Part shown: positions 55,052-63,427 of the stretch, in pieces
How positions within the stretch are numbered: position 1 is the first letter of the stretch
Layout of the letters: each line of letters starts with the position of its first letter
Source: Pontibacter rufus
GTDB taxonomy: Bacteria; Bacteroidota; Bacteroidia; Cytophagales; Hymenobacteraceae
NCBI RefSeq assembly: GCF_015694705.1
Contig: NZ_JADQDR010000011.1
Span: forward strand, 62,001-126,000
Direction: 5' to 3'
DNA length: 64,000 nt
The notes under the pieces: model-generated
Database searches by the model: none
Seen by the model: only the letters and a program-made list of their open reading frames with translations
Told to the model about the DNA's origin: nothing
Position numbers and translations under genes: made by a program

Positions 55052-57268
55052 TTATTTTTTTATACTTACCTTCTCTCCCGGATGGTACGTTGCTTCGGCC
55101 CGTCTCTCTACATCCTCACGGTAGTAGGCCACATCTTTAAAGGCAGCATCTGCATAGCGCTGGGCCTGATCATCAAAATGCGGCGAGTTGGGGTCACCAC
55201 TTTCTCCGCCGGCAAGAAGGGTTTTTGCTTTTACTTTGTCACCGAACTCTACCACCGCGACAAAGCTGTTGCCGGATGTGCCATACAGCCGCTTGGTATC
55301 ATAAGCCTTAGCGCCAAACGAAGCCAGTGCTCCCCAGCTTCCGGAAGCCATACCTATGGGCAGGCTGGGCAGGGCATCATTAAAGTCCTGCTTAATATCT
55401 CCGTTTATCCGCTGGTAGCGGTTAATCTCTCCCCAGGGAGTATTCCATTGGCCAAAATCAGCATCCAGCTGGTCTATAGTTTGGCGGAAGAGCGCCAGGC
55501 GTTCCTGCTCAGGCGAATCATTCGCATAATACTGAAAGCGTTCCATCAGATTCAGGCCTTCCGGGGCGCTGCCGTTTTTCAGGGAATTGGTTGCATAAAA
55601 ATGGGCCAGCGACATGGCCACCGATTCTTTGGAAACAGCATAATCCCAGTTACGCATCACGTCAATGGCTTCCTTCAACTTTGGGTCAGCAGGCTTTTGC
55701 TTGTCATACGCCGCAACAAGCCCGGGAATAAGCACTTCGAACCCCGGCAGATACGGATCATAGGCCAGCTTTATCAGCTTGTCTAGTGTCAGATTATCGG
55801 CCTTCTTCAGCAGGCGGATCGCATGTATACCGCGGAAGTTCTCAGGCGACTGCGACATGTATACCGGATAATCTTCCTGTTTCGGGCTATAGGCGCCGGC
55901 GCTGGTGAACGGGGTGGAATTGCAGTTCTGAATCCAGCCATTGGGCGGGTTTATCACCCGGATGGTTTCTTCCAGCGGGTGCAGCCCATGCCAGTCTGTT
56001 TTCGGATTGCTGCCATCCACAGGCTTTGTATAGTCAAAGGAAGTATCGCGTACCGGGAAAAAGTTGCCATGGTAGTAGGCAATGTTGCCATCTGCATCGG
56101 CATACACCGTACCGTTCGATGAGTTTGTCCGCATCCGCATCATCTCGTTAAACTCTTCAAAATTATGCTTCTTGGTCCTGGTATACGATTGGATCAGCGC
56201 GTCTACGGGTTTCCACATCATGGCCGTCGCTACCCATTTGTCGCCGTTCCGGTGTGTGATGGGCCCGTGGTGGGTGCGGTAGGTGGTGAAGGTTTTTTGC
56301 TTTAATTCACCGCCCTCCTTGTAGGACAAGGTAACTTCAGCTGTTGTTACGGGCCGCAGTTCATTGCCATACTTATAGAATAGTTTGCCATCCTGCTTTA
56401 CAATAGTTTCTTCAAACTCATCCATCACGTCGGCATAAGCGGAAGTATGCATCCAGCCGGTCTTTTCATTAAATCCCTGGTAGATAAAAAATTGTCCCCA
56501 GGTAACAGCGCCATAGGCATTCAGTCCTTCCTCGCTCACAGCATGCACTTCGCCACGAAAGAAAAAGGAAGTATGCGGGTTGATCAGCAGCATGGCATTG
56601 CCCGAGGCAGTATGTTTTCCGGATATTGCAAAGCCGTTCGAGCCTTTGGGTTCTTCGAGCAGCGCAGGATGCACCAGACCATCCCCGTAATTATTAAGTC
56701 CCAGCGACTTACCTGATTCATAAAAAGCTTTAATCCTGTCTGTTGAAATACTTTCGATGTCGCCGCCAATGGAACCTTCGCTGAAGTACATCGGCATCCA
56801 GGGCTCAAAGTGGGTCAGCAGTTTAGGCTTTACTTCGGGGTGCGTATACAGGTAATAATTAATACCATCGGCAAAGGCCACACAAAGTTTCCGGAGCCAT
56901 TCCGGGCTTTTCTCATAGTTTGCGATGGCCTCTTCCTGTGTCATGTATAGTTTGGCGCGCAGATCGCTGTAGAGCATTTCTTTTCCCTCTACCTCCGCCA
57001 GCCGCCCGGTAGCCCAGGTATAGTTTCGCTCTACCCTGTTAAAATCATCCTCGCACTGCGCGTATAAAAGCCCGAAAACCGCATCTGCATCTGTCTTCCC
57101 ATAGACGTGTGGCACGCCAAAATCATCGCGTATAATCGTAACCCGCTCCGCCTGCTCCTCCCATCTGTCCACTTCTTTAGAAGAAGCAACTTTTTCGCTT
57201 CCAACACAGGAGAAAAGAAAGGTAATGAAAAGGAGAAAGGGTGCTGTACACTTTAAATAATGTTTCAT
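55052..57268 (-). CDS. Penicillin-acylase family amidohydrolase, lipoprotein
   Basis: This 738-residue Ntn-hydrolase would be cut into two chains and hydrolyse an acyl amide. The signal ends in LFSC. The chain opens with VTIIRDDFGVPHVYGKTDADAVFGLLYAQCEDD, as in acylases. The autocatalytic nucleophile is Ser210 in EPKGSNGFAISG, and LINPHTSF plus NPPNGWIQNCNS are the usual later motifs. Family members act on beta-lactams, acyl-homoserine lactones or aculeacin; the natural substrate here cannot be read. The gene is monocistronic. Confidence 0.9.
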   Translation of the reverse strand: MKHYLKCTAPFLLFITFLFSCVGSEKVASSKEVDRWEEQAERVTIIRDDFGVPHVYGKTDADAVFGLLYAQCEDDFNRVERNYTWATGRLAEVEGKEMLYSDLRAKLYMTQEEAIANYEKSPEWLRKLCVAFADGINYYLYTHPEVKPKLLTHFEPWMPMYFSEGSIGGDIESISTDRIKAFYESGKSLGLNNYGDGLVHPALLEEPKGSNGFAISGKHTASGNAMLLINPHTSFFFRGEVHAVSEEGLNAYGAVTWGQFFIYQGFNEKTGWMHTSAYADVMDEFEETIVKQDGKLFYKYGNELRPVTTAEVTLSYKEGGELKQKTFTTYRTHHGPITHRNGDKWVATAMMWKPVDALIQSYTRTKKHNFEEFNEMMRMRTNSSNGTVYADADGNIAYYHGNFFPVRDTSFDYTKPVDGSNPKTDWHGLHPLEETIRVINPPNGWIQNCNSTPFTSAGAYSPKQEDYPVYMSQSPENFRGIHAIRLLKKADNLTLDKLIKLAYDPYLPGFEVLIPGLVAAYDKQKPADPKLKEAIDVMRNWDYAVSKESVAMSLAHFYATNSLKNGSAPEGLNLMERFQYYANDSPEQERLALFRQTIDQLDADFGQWNTPWGEINRYQRINGDIKQDFNDALPSLPIGMASGSWGALASFGAKAYDTKRLYGTSGNSFVAVVEFGDKVKAKTLLAGGESGDPNSPHFDDQAQRYADAAFKDVAYYREDVERRAEATYHPGEKVSIKK

Positions 57269-57366
57269 GAGGTGTTTTAAAGAAGTATACCAGGCACCAA
57301 TTTAGTTAAAATTGTTAAGACGATTATGTGAAATTATACTTGTTGATTCGCGTATTGCTGTATGGA

Positions 57367-57462
57367 ATGATTGTTTGCTACAAACTGGAGCAGCAGCTAC
57401 AGCAATCCAAACATGAGGCGGTGGTGCAGGAGGCTTTGCAGGTGCAGGAAGAAGTTGTCTGA
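57367..57462 (+). pseudogene. Possible tail remnant of a type I restriction S subunit
   Basis: A 31-codon frame encodes YKLEQQLQQSKHEAVVQEAL and ends in EEVV. It recalls the C-terminal coiled coil of HsdS specificity subunits, which often reads LEQQLQQSK...QAVLQEAL. No other part of such a gene is present, so if correct it is a scar of a lost restriction-modification locus. Chance similarity of a coiled coil cannot be excluded. Confidence 0.3.
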
Positions 57463-57507
57463 ATTAGGGTTAGGATTAAAGGATGGACAGGATGGTATCG
57501 TATACGC

Positions 57508-57584
57508 GCTGGTGCGAGCTTGCAGCTCGTACTTCTTTTAATGTTCATGTAACGGGGAAGTACGAGCTGCAAGCTCGCACCAGC
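57508..57584. repeat. REP-like 28-bp inverted repeat
   Basis: Positions 57508-57535 and 57557-57584 are perfect reverse complements around a 21-base loop. Each arm itself contains the palindrome GAGCTTGCAGCTC with one unpaired base. The layout is like the REP palindromes mobilised by TnpA-REP (RAYT) transposases. It lies between the acylase and the MFS gene and has no T-tract. Confidence 0.8.
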
Positions 57585-57704
57585 AAACCGCATCTGCAAA
57601 GAATCCTGTAAATCCCCTCATCCGGCAAATTCTGATTCGGACGAATATCCTGCCTTTGCTGGTGAAAACATGCGGCAAAGATGCTCCTGCAATAGCTTTA
57701 GGGC

Positions 57705-57730
57705 GGATTGCTAAACAGCTTTAGCAATCC
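57705..57730 (-). terminator. Hairpin directly after the MFS stop codon
   Basis: A perfect 11-bp stem (57705-57715 with 57720-57730) with a 4-base loop begins one base beyond the stop codon of the MFS gene. No T-tract follows, so termination is uncertain. Confidence 0.45.
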
Positions 57731-57731
57731 A

Positions 57732-59057
57732 TCAGGCCTTTCGCCAGTCCATATCATCCACAATAAGCGTCAGCAAGCCGCCGACAATCATGGAGCAGCC
57801 GCCCAGCACCAGGGCATAAATCGCTTCTCCGCCAAATAAGTTATCCATTACAAAGCCAAGTATGGCCCCGGCGATAATCTGCGGTATCACGATAAAGAAG
57901 TTGAACACACCCATGTAGTAGCCCATGCGGTTGGCCGGCAGCGCTCCCGCAAGTATGGCATACGGAATAGACAGAATACTGGCCCAGGCAATGCCCACCC
58001 CTACCATCGAGAGCAGCAGCATGGTGGGATCTGTGATAAAATAAATCGAAATCAAGCCTATTCCGCCCAGCACCAGGCATATCAGGTGGGTGAGTTTGCG
58101 GCTGGTAACATTGGCCAGCGCCGGCAGCAGCAGGGCAAAAACAGCCGAAATGCCGTTGTACACAGCAAAGCACACGCCTACCCAGTTTGCGCCCTGGTGG
58201 TACAGTGCAGAGGTAGGATCGCTGGTGCCGTATACGTGGCTGGTCAGGGCGCTCGTGGTATATATCCACATCGAAAAAAGGGCAAACCAGGAAAAAAATT
58301 GCACCACGGCCAATTGCAGCATGGTTTTAGGCATACTGAAAATACCGGATACGGTAGCTTTGATACCATCGCTCAAGCTGGTGTTCCGCTTCATTTCTTT
58401 ATACTCCTCCATATCCTCCGGCGGATTTTCGCGGGTGCGGACAACGGTCCAGAGTACCGCAGAGATAAACACCACGCCGCCGATGTAGAAAGACCACTTT
58501 ACAGAAGGCGGAATCTCCCCTTCTGGAGCGGTATTAGCTATACCAAACCAGTTGGTAAAAATATAAGGGAGTAACGAAGCCACTACGGCGCCAACCCCAA
58601 TAAAAAAAGTTTGCATCGCAAACCCTGCAGTTCGCTGACTGGAGGGAAGCAAGTCGCCGACGAGCGCCCGGAAAGGCTCCATCGATACGTTGATGGACGT
58701 ATCCAGGATCCAGAGCATGCCCACGGCCACCCACAGCACAGAAGCATTCGGCATCACAAACAAAGCCGCAGACGCCAGTATAGCGCCGACAAGAAAGAAA
58801 GGCCGGCGACGGCCCAGCACAGAAGACCACGTTTGATCGCTCAGGTACCCGATAATGGGCTGCACCACCAGGCCGGTAATAGGGGCCGCCAGCCAGTAAA
58901 GGGCTATTTCGGTGCCGCCAAGCGTTTCGAAAATGCGGCTGACGTTGGCATTTTGCAGGGCAAAGCCAAACTGAATGCCCAGAAAGCCGAAACTCATGTT
59001 CCAGATCTGCCAAAAGCTAAGTTTCTTTTTTTCCGTAGCCTGTACTGTTTGTGTCAT
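57732..59057 (-). CDS. MFS sugar transporter (SLC45/GPH-like)
   Basis: This 441-residue protein has 12 hydrophobic segments. The start at 59057 gives MTQTVQATEKKKLSFWQIWNMSFGFLGIQFG, a typical cytoplasmic N-terminus; an in-frame GTG 60 bases upstream adds an unlikely extension. Loop 2 reads IGYLSDQTWSSVLGRRRPF, the RRRP form found in sucrose/maltose-type MFS carriers, and EPFRALVGDLLPSSQR follows helix 4. Uptake of a disaccharide or glycoside is a reasonable role. It may feed the GH2 enzyme at 61010-62839, which is cytoplasmic. Confidence 0.87.
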   Translation of the reverse strand: MTQTVQATEKKKLSFWQIWNMSFGFLGIQFGFALQNANVSRIFETLGGTEIALYWLAAPITGLVVQPIIGYLSDQTWSSVLGRRRPFFLVGAILASAALFVMPNASVLWVAVGMLWILDTSINVSMEPFRALVGDLLPSSQRTAGFAMQTFFIGVGAVVASLLPYIFTNWFGIANTAPEGEIPPSVKWSFYIGGVVFISAVLWTVVRTRENPPEDMEEYKEMKRNTSLSDGIKATVSGIFSMPKTMLQLAVVQFFSWFALFSMWIYTTSALTSHVYGTSDPTSALYHQGANWVGVCFAVYNGISAVFALLLPALANVTSRKLTHLICLVLGGIGLISIYFITDPTMLLLSMVGVGIAWASILSIPYAILAGALPANRMGYYMGVFNFFIVIPQIIAGAILGFVMDNLFGGEAIYALVLGGCSMIVGGLLTLIVDDMDWRKA

Positions 59058-59573
59058 ATAGGAGGAAGTATAAATTAAGTGAAGTAAGATAAGTGTTTTA
59101 ATGCTATGTGATAACACCTGTTGATTAATTTTTATCAGGCTTTGGAGGCGCTTATTTCGCGCTTGTCAAAGTATAGCTATAAGATTCTCCTTCTCCCGGT
59201 AAATTCAGCAAATGAACAAAACAGGGGCGCAGGAGGAAAAGGTTTGTTATCGCAGCTAAATCCATGGAGCCCGGACTTTGTACTTTAAACTGATGTTATG
59301 CAATGTTTAGAAAAGCCGTCCATTGCCGTAAGCACTGCCGTAGGGACATCGCGATCTGTCCTTGCAATAACCTGGCATTACGCGATTGATTTGGGAAAGG
59401 CTGCTTCTGCAATTGTTGGTTCGGGAACAGTTGGGGAACGATTGGACAGGTCACAACCTATACCTACGTAAAGAACGAACTTCAAAAGGCAACGAAGAAT
59501 CCGGCTTGCGTAACGTTAGTTAAAGTACGCTAAACCTTTTTATTCCTATCTTTGCCGCTTCATTTGCCTTTTT
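59058..59573. other. Intergenic region between divergent MFS genes
   Basis: About 500 bases hold the promoters of two divergent transporter genes. No further gene, repeat or structured element was recognised. Confidence 0.4.
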
Positions 59574-60809
59574 ATGACCCGTAAGAAATACATTTCACTT
59601 ATTATCATCCTGGGAACGCTCACAGCCTTAGGGCCTTTTTCTATAGATATGTACCTGCCGGGCTTCCCGGCCATTGCCACAGATCTGGGCAGCACAGTCG
59701 CAGAAGTATCTCTTTCCCTGTCCAGCTTTTTTATTGGTATTTCTGCCGGCCAGTTGCTGTATGGCCCGCTTATGGACAGATTTGGCCGGAAGAAGCCGCT
59801 TTATATTGGTCTGGTGGGCTATCTGCTGGCTTCGGTGGCCTGTGCGTCCGCCAACACCATCGAAGCGCTGATTATACTGCGATTTATCCAGGCAGTGTGC
59901 AGTTGTGCCGCGGCGGTGGCCTCCGTAGCCATGGTACGCGATTTATTTCCGGTGGAAGACAACGCCAAAGTATTTTCGCTGCTGATGCTGGTGGTAGGCG
60001 TATCGCCCATGATTGCCCCGACTGTAGGTGGTTATGTAACTGCCGGTTTTGGCTGGGAGGCCGTTTTCCTGATTCTAGCAGGCATGGCGGCCGGTATACT
60101 GGCTGCCGTTTATTTCGGCCTGCCGGAGAGCAGCAAACCAGATCCCACTTATTCACTTAAGCCTAAACCCATACTTTCCAAGTTCCTGCTGGTCATCAAA
60201 GAGCCGCAGTTTTACACGTATGCCTTGTCGGGCGCTGTTTCGTTTGCAGGGCTGCTGGCTTATGTATCCGGTTCGCCGCTGCTGTTTATGGAAATCTTTG
60301 CGGTAAATGAAAAACAGTATGGCTGGATTTTCGCGTTTCTTTCCATCGGCCTGATTGGTGCCAGCCAGGTAAACAGCCTCCTGCTGCGCAGGTATCGCAG
60401 TGAGCAGATTATCGTTACAGCGCTTGTTTGCCAATTGTTTATCGGCGCCGTGTTGCTGCTCGGAACGATAATCGGCTGGCTGGGGCTCTTTGCGACCATC
60501 GGCTGTATTTTCCTGTTTTTGTGCTGCCTGGGCTTCACTTTCCCGAATGCATCTGCGCTGTCGCTGGCGCCCTTTACTAAAAATGCGGGAAGTGCCTCCG
60601 CACTGATGGGCGCCTCCCAGATGGGCATCGGGGCTTTGGCAACCGTTATCCTGAGCCTCTTCAGTAACCATTCCGCTGTACCTATGGCCGGCGTAATGGC
60701 AGCCTCCGCCCTGGTATCGCTGCTGATTTTACTGTTGGGCCAGAAGATTATTCAGGCAAGGGGCCTGCAATATGAGCCGGAAAATGCTGCTGCCGGATCG
60801 TTTCATTAA
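59574..60809 (+). CDS. Bcr/CflA-family multidrug efflux MFS transporter
   Basis: This 411-residue inner-membrane protein belongs to the Bcr/CflA drug:proton antiporters. The first helix ends in GPFSIDMYLPGFPAIATDLG, typical of the family. Loop 2 reads GPLMDRFGRKKPLYIG, and helix 4 carries RFIQAVCSCAAAVASVAMVRDLF, the family form of the RFxQ...RD motif. It probably exports hydrophobic drugs or dipeptides. It stands alone. Confidence 0.9.
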   Translation: MTRKKYISLIIILGTLTALGPFSIDMYLPGFPAIATDLGSTVAEVSLSLSSFFIGISAGQLLYGPLMDRFGRKKPLYIGLVGYLLASVACASANTIEALIILRFIQAVCSCAAAVASVAMVRDLFPVEDNAKVFSLLMLVVGVSPMIAPTVGGYVTAGFGWEAVFLILAGMAAGILAAVYFGLPESSKPDPTYSLKPKPILSKFLLVIKEPQFYTYALSGAVSFAGLLAYVSGSPLLFMEIFAVNEKQYGWIFAFLSIGLIGASQVNSLLLRRYRSEQIIVTALVCQLFIGAVLLLGTIIGWLGLFATIGCIFLFLCCLGFTFPNASALSLAPFTKNAGSASALMGASQMGIGALATVILSLFSNHSAVPMAGVMAASALVSLLILLLGQKIIQARGLQYEPENAAAGSFH

Positions 60810-61009
60810 TTTTGTTTCAGATTAAGATAGCAACGGGCTCGCGGATTAAAATAATCTAAGCAGAAGTGTTCCGTTATTGGAAGTCACCACATAGCAAAAT
60901 CCCCATATTTCTTAGCTCTAATAAAAATGTTCCGGTAAAAATTATAGTCCGTGTGGCGTAAAACATCGTTTAAGATTGAAAACTCCGCGAGTACAATAAT
61001 CTGTAAACT

Positions 61010-62839
61010 ATGAATCCTACCCGTCAAAGCTTCAATACAACCGAAGGTACAGAAGACCTTGAATCTGATAAGCCGCAGCCAAATCCTTTGCCCAGAGCTG
61101 TACTGCGGCCAAACACACATTACCTGCTAGATGGCGAATGGTGCTTTGCCCTGGATAATGAAGATCGGGGGCTGCGTGAAGCCTGGTACCTAGGCCACCG
61201 GTACGAACATACGGCGCACTGGCCGGGCTCTGTGGAAGCCCACATGGCTGAAGCAAGAGGAAAGAATGCCCCAGCCTGGCAGGACAGGGTAATTGCCTGG
61301 TACGAGCGGGATTTTCCGCGACCGGAACTAAGTTCCTCCACTCCTTCCTTGTTTCAGCTTACCTTTGGCGCCTGCGGCTATGAAACCCGCGTGTGGCTCA
61401 ACGGACGGCTGCTCAGCACCATTAACGGGGAAGAAGTGCATTACGGGGAGTATACTTCCTTTTCGTACGAGTTAGATGAAGAACATCTGCTGCCGGTTAA
61501 CTATCTGACAGTGCGCATCGAGTCTTCTATGGATGCTGAGATCCCCCGCGGAAAACAGGAATCGCACGTTTACAAGCGCGGCGGTATCTGGTATCATACT
61601 TATACCGGTGCTGTGCGAAGTGTGTGGCTCGAAATAGTAGAGCGGAACCGCCTGCGTTCCAGGGTAGGCATCATCAGTGTAATCGAGGACTCGCTGGTGC
61701 GGGTTGGCCTTACCACCCGCATTCAGGACCCTGGCCTGTATACTTTAAGGCTCAAGATACTCGAACGCGAAGGGGATCAATCAGAGCCAATCACCATTTC
61801 AGACTTTCCTTTGCAATTGCAGGCTGGTCAAAAGCAACAATATGTGGTCGTGGACATGCCGGACGCAGAACTGTGGTCGCCGGATAATCCGCACCTGTAC
61901 CGGCTTGTAGCACAGCTAATTGATCCGCATGGTTATACTTCTGAAATTGCAGCCCACTTTGGCCTGAGAAAGTTTGAGGCACGGGGCCGGCACCTGTATC
62001 TCAATAATGAGGAAATATACATTGACGGCATCCTTTACCAGCCAGGCACGGCCACTTACGAAGAAATGCGGCGCCACATGTATGCCATGAAAGCACTGGG
62101 CTGTAACCTTGTAAGGGTGCACATCGCCGGGGTAGACCCGCGCATCTATAACCTGGCAGACGAGATTGGCCTTTTGATGTGGGTAGAAGTACCCAGCCCG
62201 CACAGCTCCACGCCCAAAAGCCGCGTAAATCACCGGGCAGAGCTGCTGCGCATGCTTGCTTTGATCGAAACAAATCCCTCCATCGTTATCTGGAGCTTGT
62301 ACAACGAAGACTGGGGCGCACAGGACATTGCCACTAATCCGAATACACGCCAGTATATTATCGATGCTTATCACTTCATGAAGGTCAAGTACCCGCAATT
62401 TCTGGTGGTAGATAATGACGGATGGCAACACATCTCTTTTGAAGGAAAGCTGAAATCGGACATACTAACAGCCCACCTTTACACCCCTGATCTGGAAAGA
62501 TGGCAGGAGCTGCTTGATAAAATAACGGCAGGGCAGATGGAAGGCGTAGCGGCCTTTCCGCTTGTAGTGGGCGACCCGTACTTCTACAGTGGCCAAACGC
62601 CCATTATCGTGAGCGAATGGGGCGGCTTCGGCTTCTCAGATTACGGTGGCCCGCAGGGATTAGAAGAGCGTACCGAGCGTATTCGTTTATTTAAACAGGA
62701 ACTGCGCAAGCGGGCTATCGCCGGAGACATTTATACCCAGGCAACCAACATCGAAGAAGAACGCAACGGCCTTATCAATCCCCTTACAGGAGAGTTATCT
62801 GTTCCGGCGGGTTTGCTTCGCTCAGAGGACGATGTATAA
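61010..62839 (+). CDS. GH2-family glycoside hydrolase, cytoplasmic
   Basis: This 609-residue enzyme has the GH2 plan: sugar-binding jelly roll (about 40-210), immunoglobulin-like domain (about 215-320) and TIM-barrel catalytic domain (about 325-600). The acid/base is Glu433 in IVIWSLYNEDWG and the nucleophile is Glu536 in IIVSEWGGFG, so it should be active. It lacks a signal peptide, unlike most Bacteroidota GH2 enzymes in glycan loci, and is shorter than LacZ types, being closer to beta-glucuronidase or beta-mannosidase lengths. Its substrate is probably an imported disaccharide or glycoside. A terminator follows at 62928. Confidence 0.88.
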   Translation: MNPTRQSFNTTEGTEDLESDKPQPNPLPRAVLRPNTHYLLDGEWCFALDNEDRGLREAWYLGHRYEHTAHWPGSVEAHMAEARGKNAPAWQDRVIAWYERDFPRPELSSSTPSLFQLTFGACGYETRVWLNGRLLSTINGEEVHYGEYTSFSYELDEEHLLPVNYLTVRIESSMDAEIPRGKQESHVYKRGGIWYHTYTGAVRSVWLEIVERNRLRSRVGIISVIEDSLVRVGLTTRIQDPGLYTLRLKILEREGDQSEPITISDFPLQLQAGQKQQYVVVDMPDAELWSPDNPHLYRLVAQLIDPHGYTSEIAAHFGLRKFEARGRHLYLNNEEIYIDGILYQPGTATYEEMRRHMYAMKALGCNLVRVHIAGVDPRIYNLADEIGLLMWVEVPSPHSSTPKSRVNHRAELLRMLALIETNPSIVIWSLYNEDWGAQDIATNPNTRQYIIDAYHFMKVKYPQFLVVDNDGWQHISFEGKLKSDILTAHLYTPDLERWQELLDKITAGQMEGVAAFPLVVGDPYFYSGQTPIIVSEWGGFGFSDYGGPQGLEERTERIRLFKQELRKRAIAGDIYTQATNIEEERNGLINPLTGELSVPAGLLRSEDDV

Positions 62840-63427
62840 TACCAGCCCGGATGCCGGTTTAGAAGCATTTTTTATTAATTGCCTTAATACCAGCCGGCTA
62901 CTGCTGTAAACTATACTTATTGCTGCCAAACCCGGTAGGTTTTAAAACCTGCCGGGTTTGTTTTGCTATTCATTACTTCAGCGAACCTATCATAAACAAG
63001 TACGTCTTTTAAAATCAGTCTGCTATAAGCTGCTGCAGTTTGTTATACCTGCTTAATTGCCGCATTTTCCCGGAAGTTCCGAATACAAGTAACCGGACGA
63101 AATCAATGATATGATTTAAGCTTTATCAAGTATAAAGGCCTGACATCAAACACAAGCAAACATAAAGACTTGTGCTGAATGACCTGATGCTTATGACTTT
63201 TTACTGATAAAATTGAGGCTGGTACCAGTTTCTCTTCCGGCATGCTGGTACTGGTTTGTGTTAATTCGTTAGGAAATATGTTCAAAGTAAGTTAATTTCG
63301 TCATGCATCCCGAGCCTGCCGGAGCTTTTATTGCCACCCGATAACATTACCTGCTGACGATCCCAGGCGAGTATTGGGTCCGGATAAAGCGAAAAACAAA
63401 ACTGCAGGATGTACAAAATTTATACGC
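62840..63427. other. Intergenic region before the beta-helix gene
   Basis: Besides the terminator at 62928-62965, no gene is credible here. The last 130 bases should contain the promoter of the secreted protein; no clear element could be assigned. Confidence 0.4.
62928..62965 (+). terminator. Terminator of the GH2 gene
   Basis: A 16-bp stem (62928-62943 with 62944-62959) with one G-T pair folds back almost without a loop and is followed by GTTTTG. It lies about 90 bases after the GH2 stop codon. Confidence 0.8.

Noticed and set aside
57466..57490. AGGATGG and CAGGATGG close together, like the rhamnose operator
   Set aside because: The two GGAT cores are 9 bp apart instead of 10, there is no -7 element at 25 bp, and no gene follows in that direction.
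57378..57599. Minus-strand frame of 73 codons
   Set aside because: It crosses the REP-like inverted repeat and is rich in Cys and Ser without any motif.
59058..59117. N-terminal extension of the MFS gene from a GTG at 59117
   Set aside because: The extension adds a hydrophobic stretch before a normal cytoplasmic N-terminus; the ATG at 59057 is preferred.
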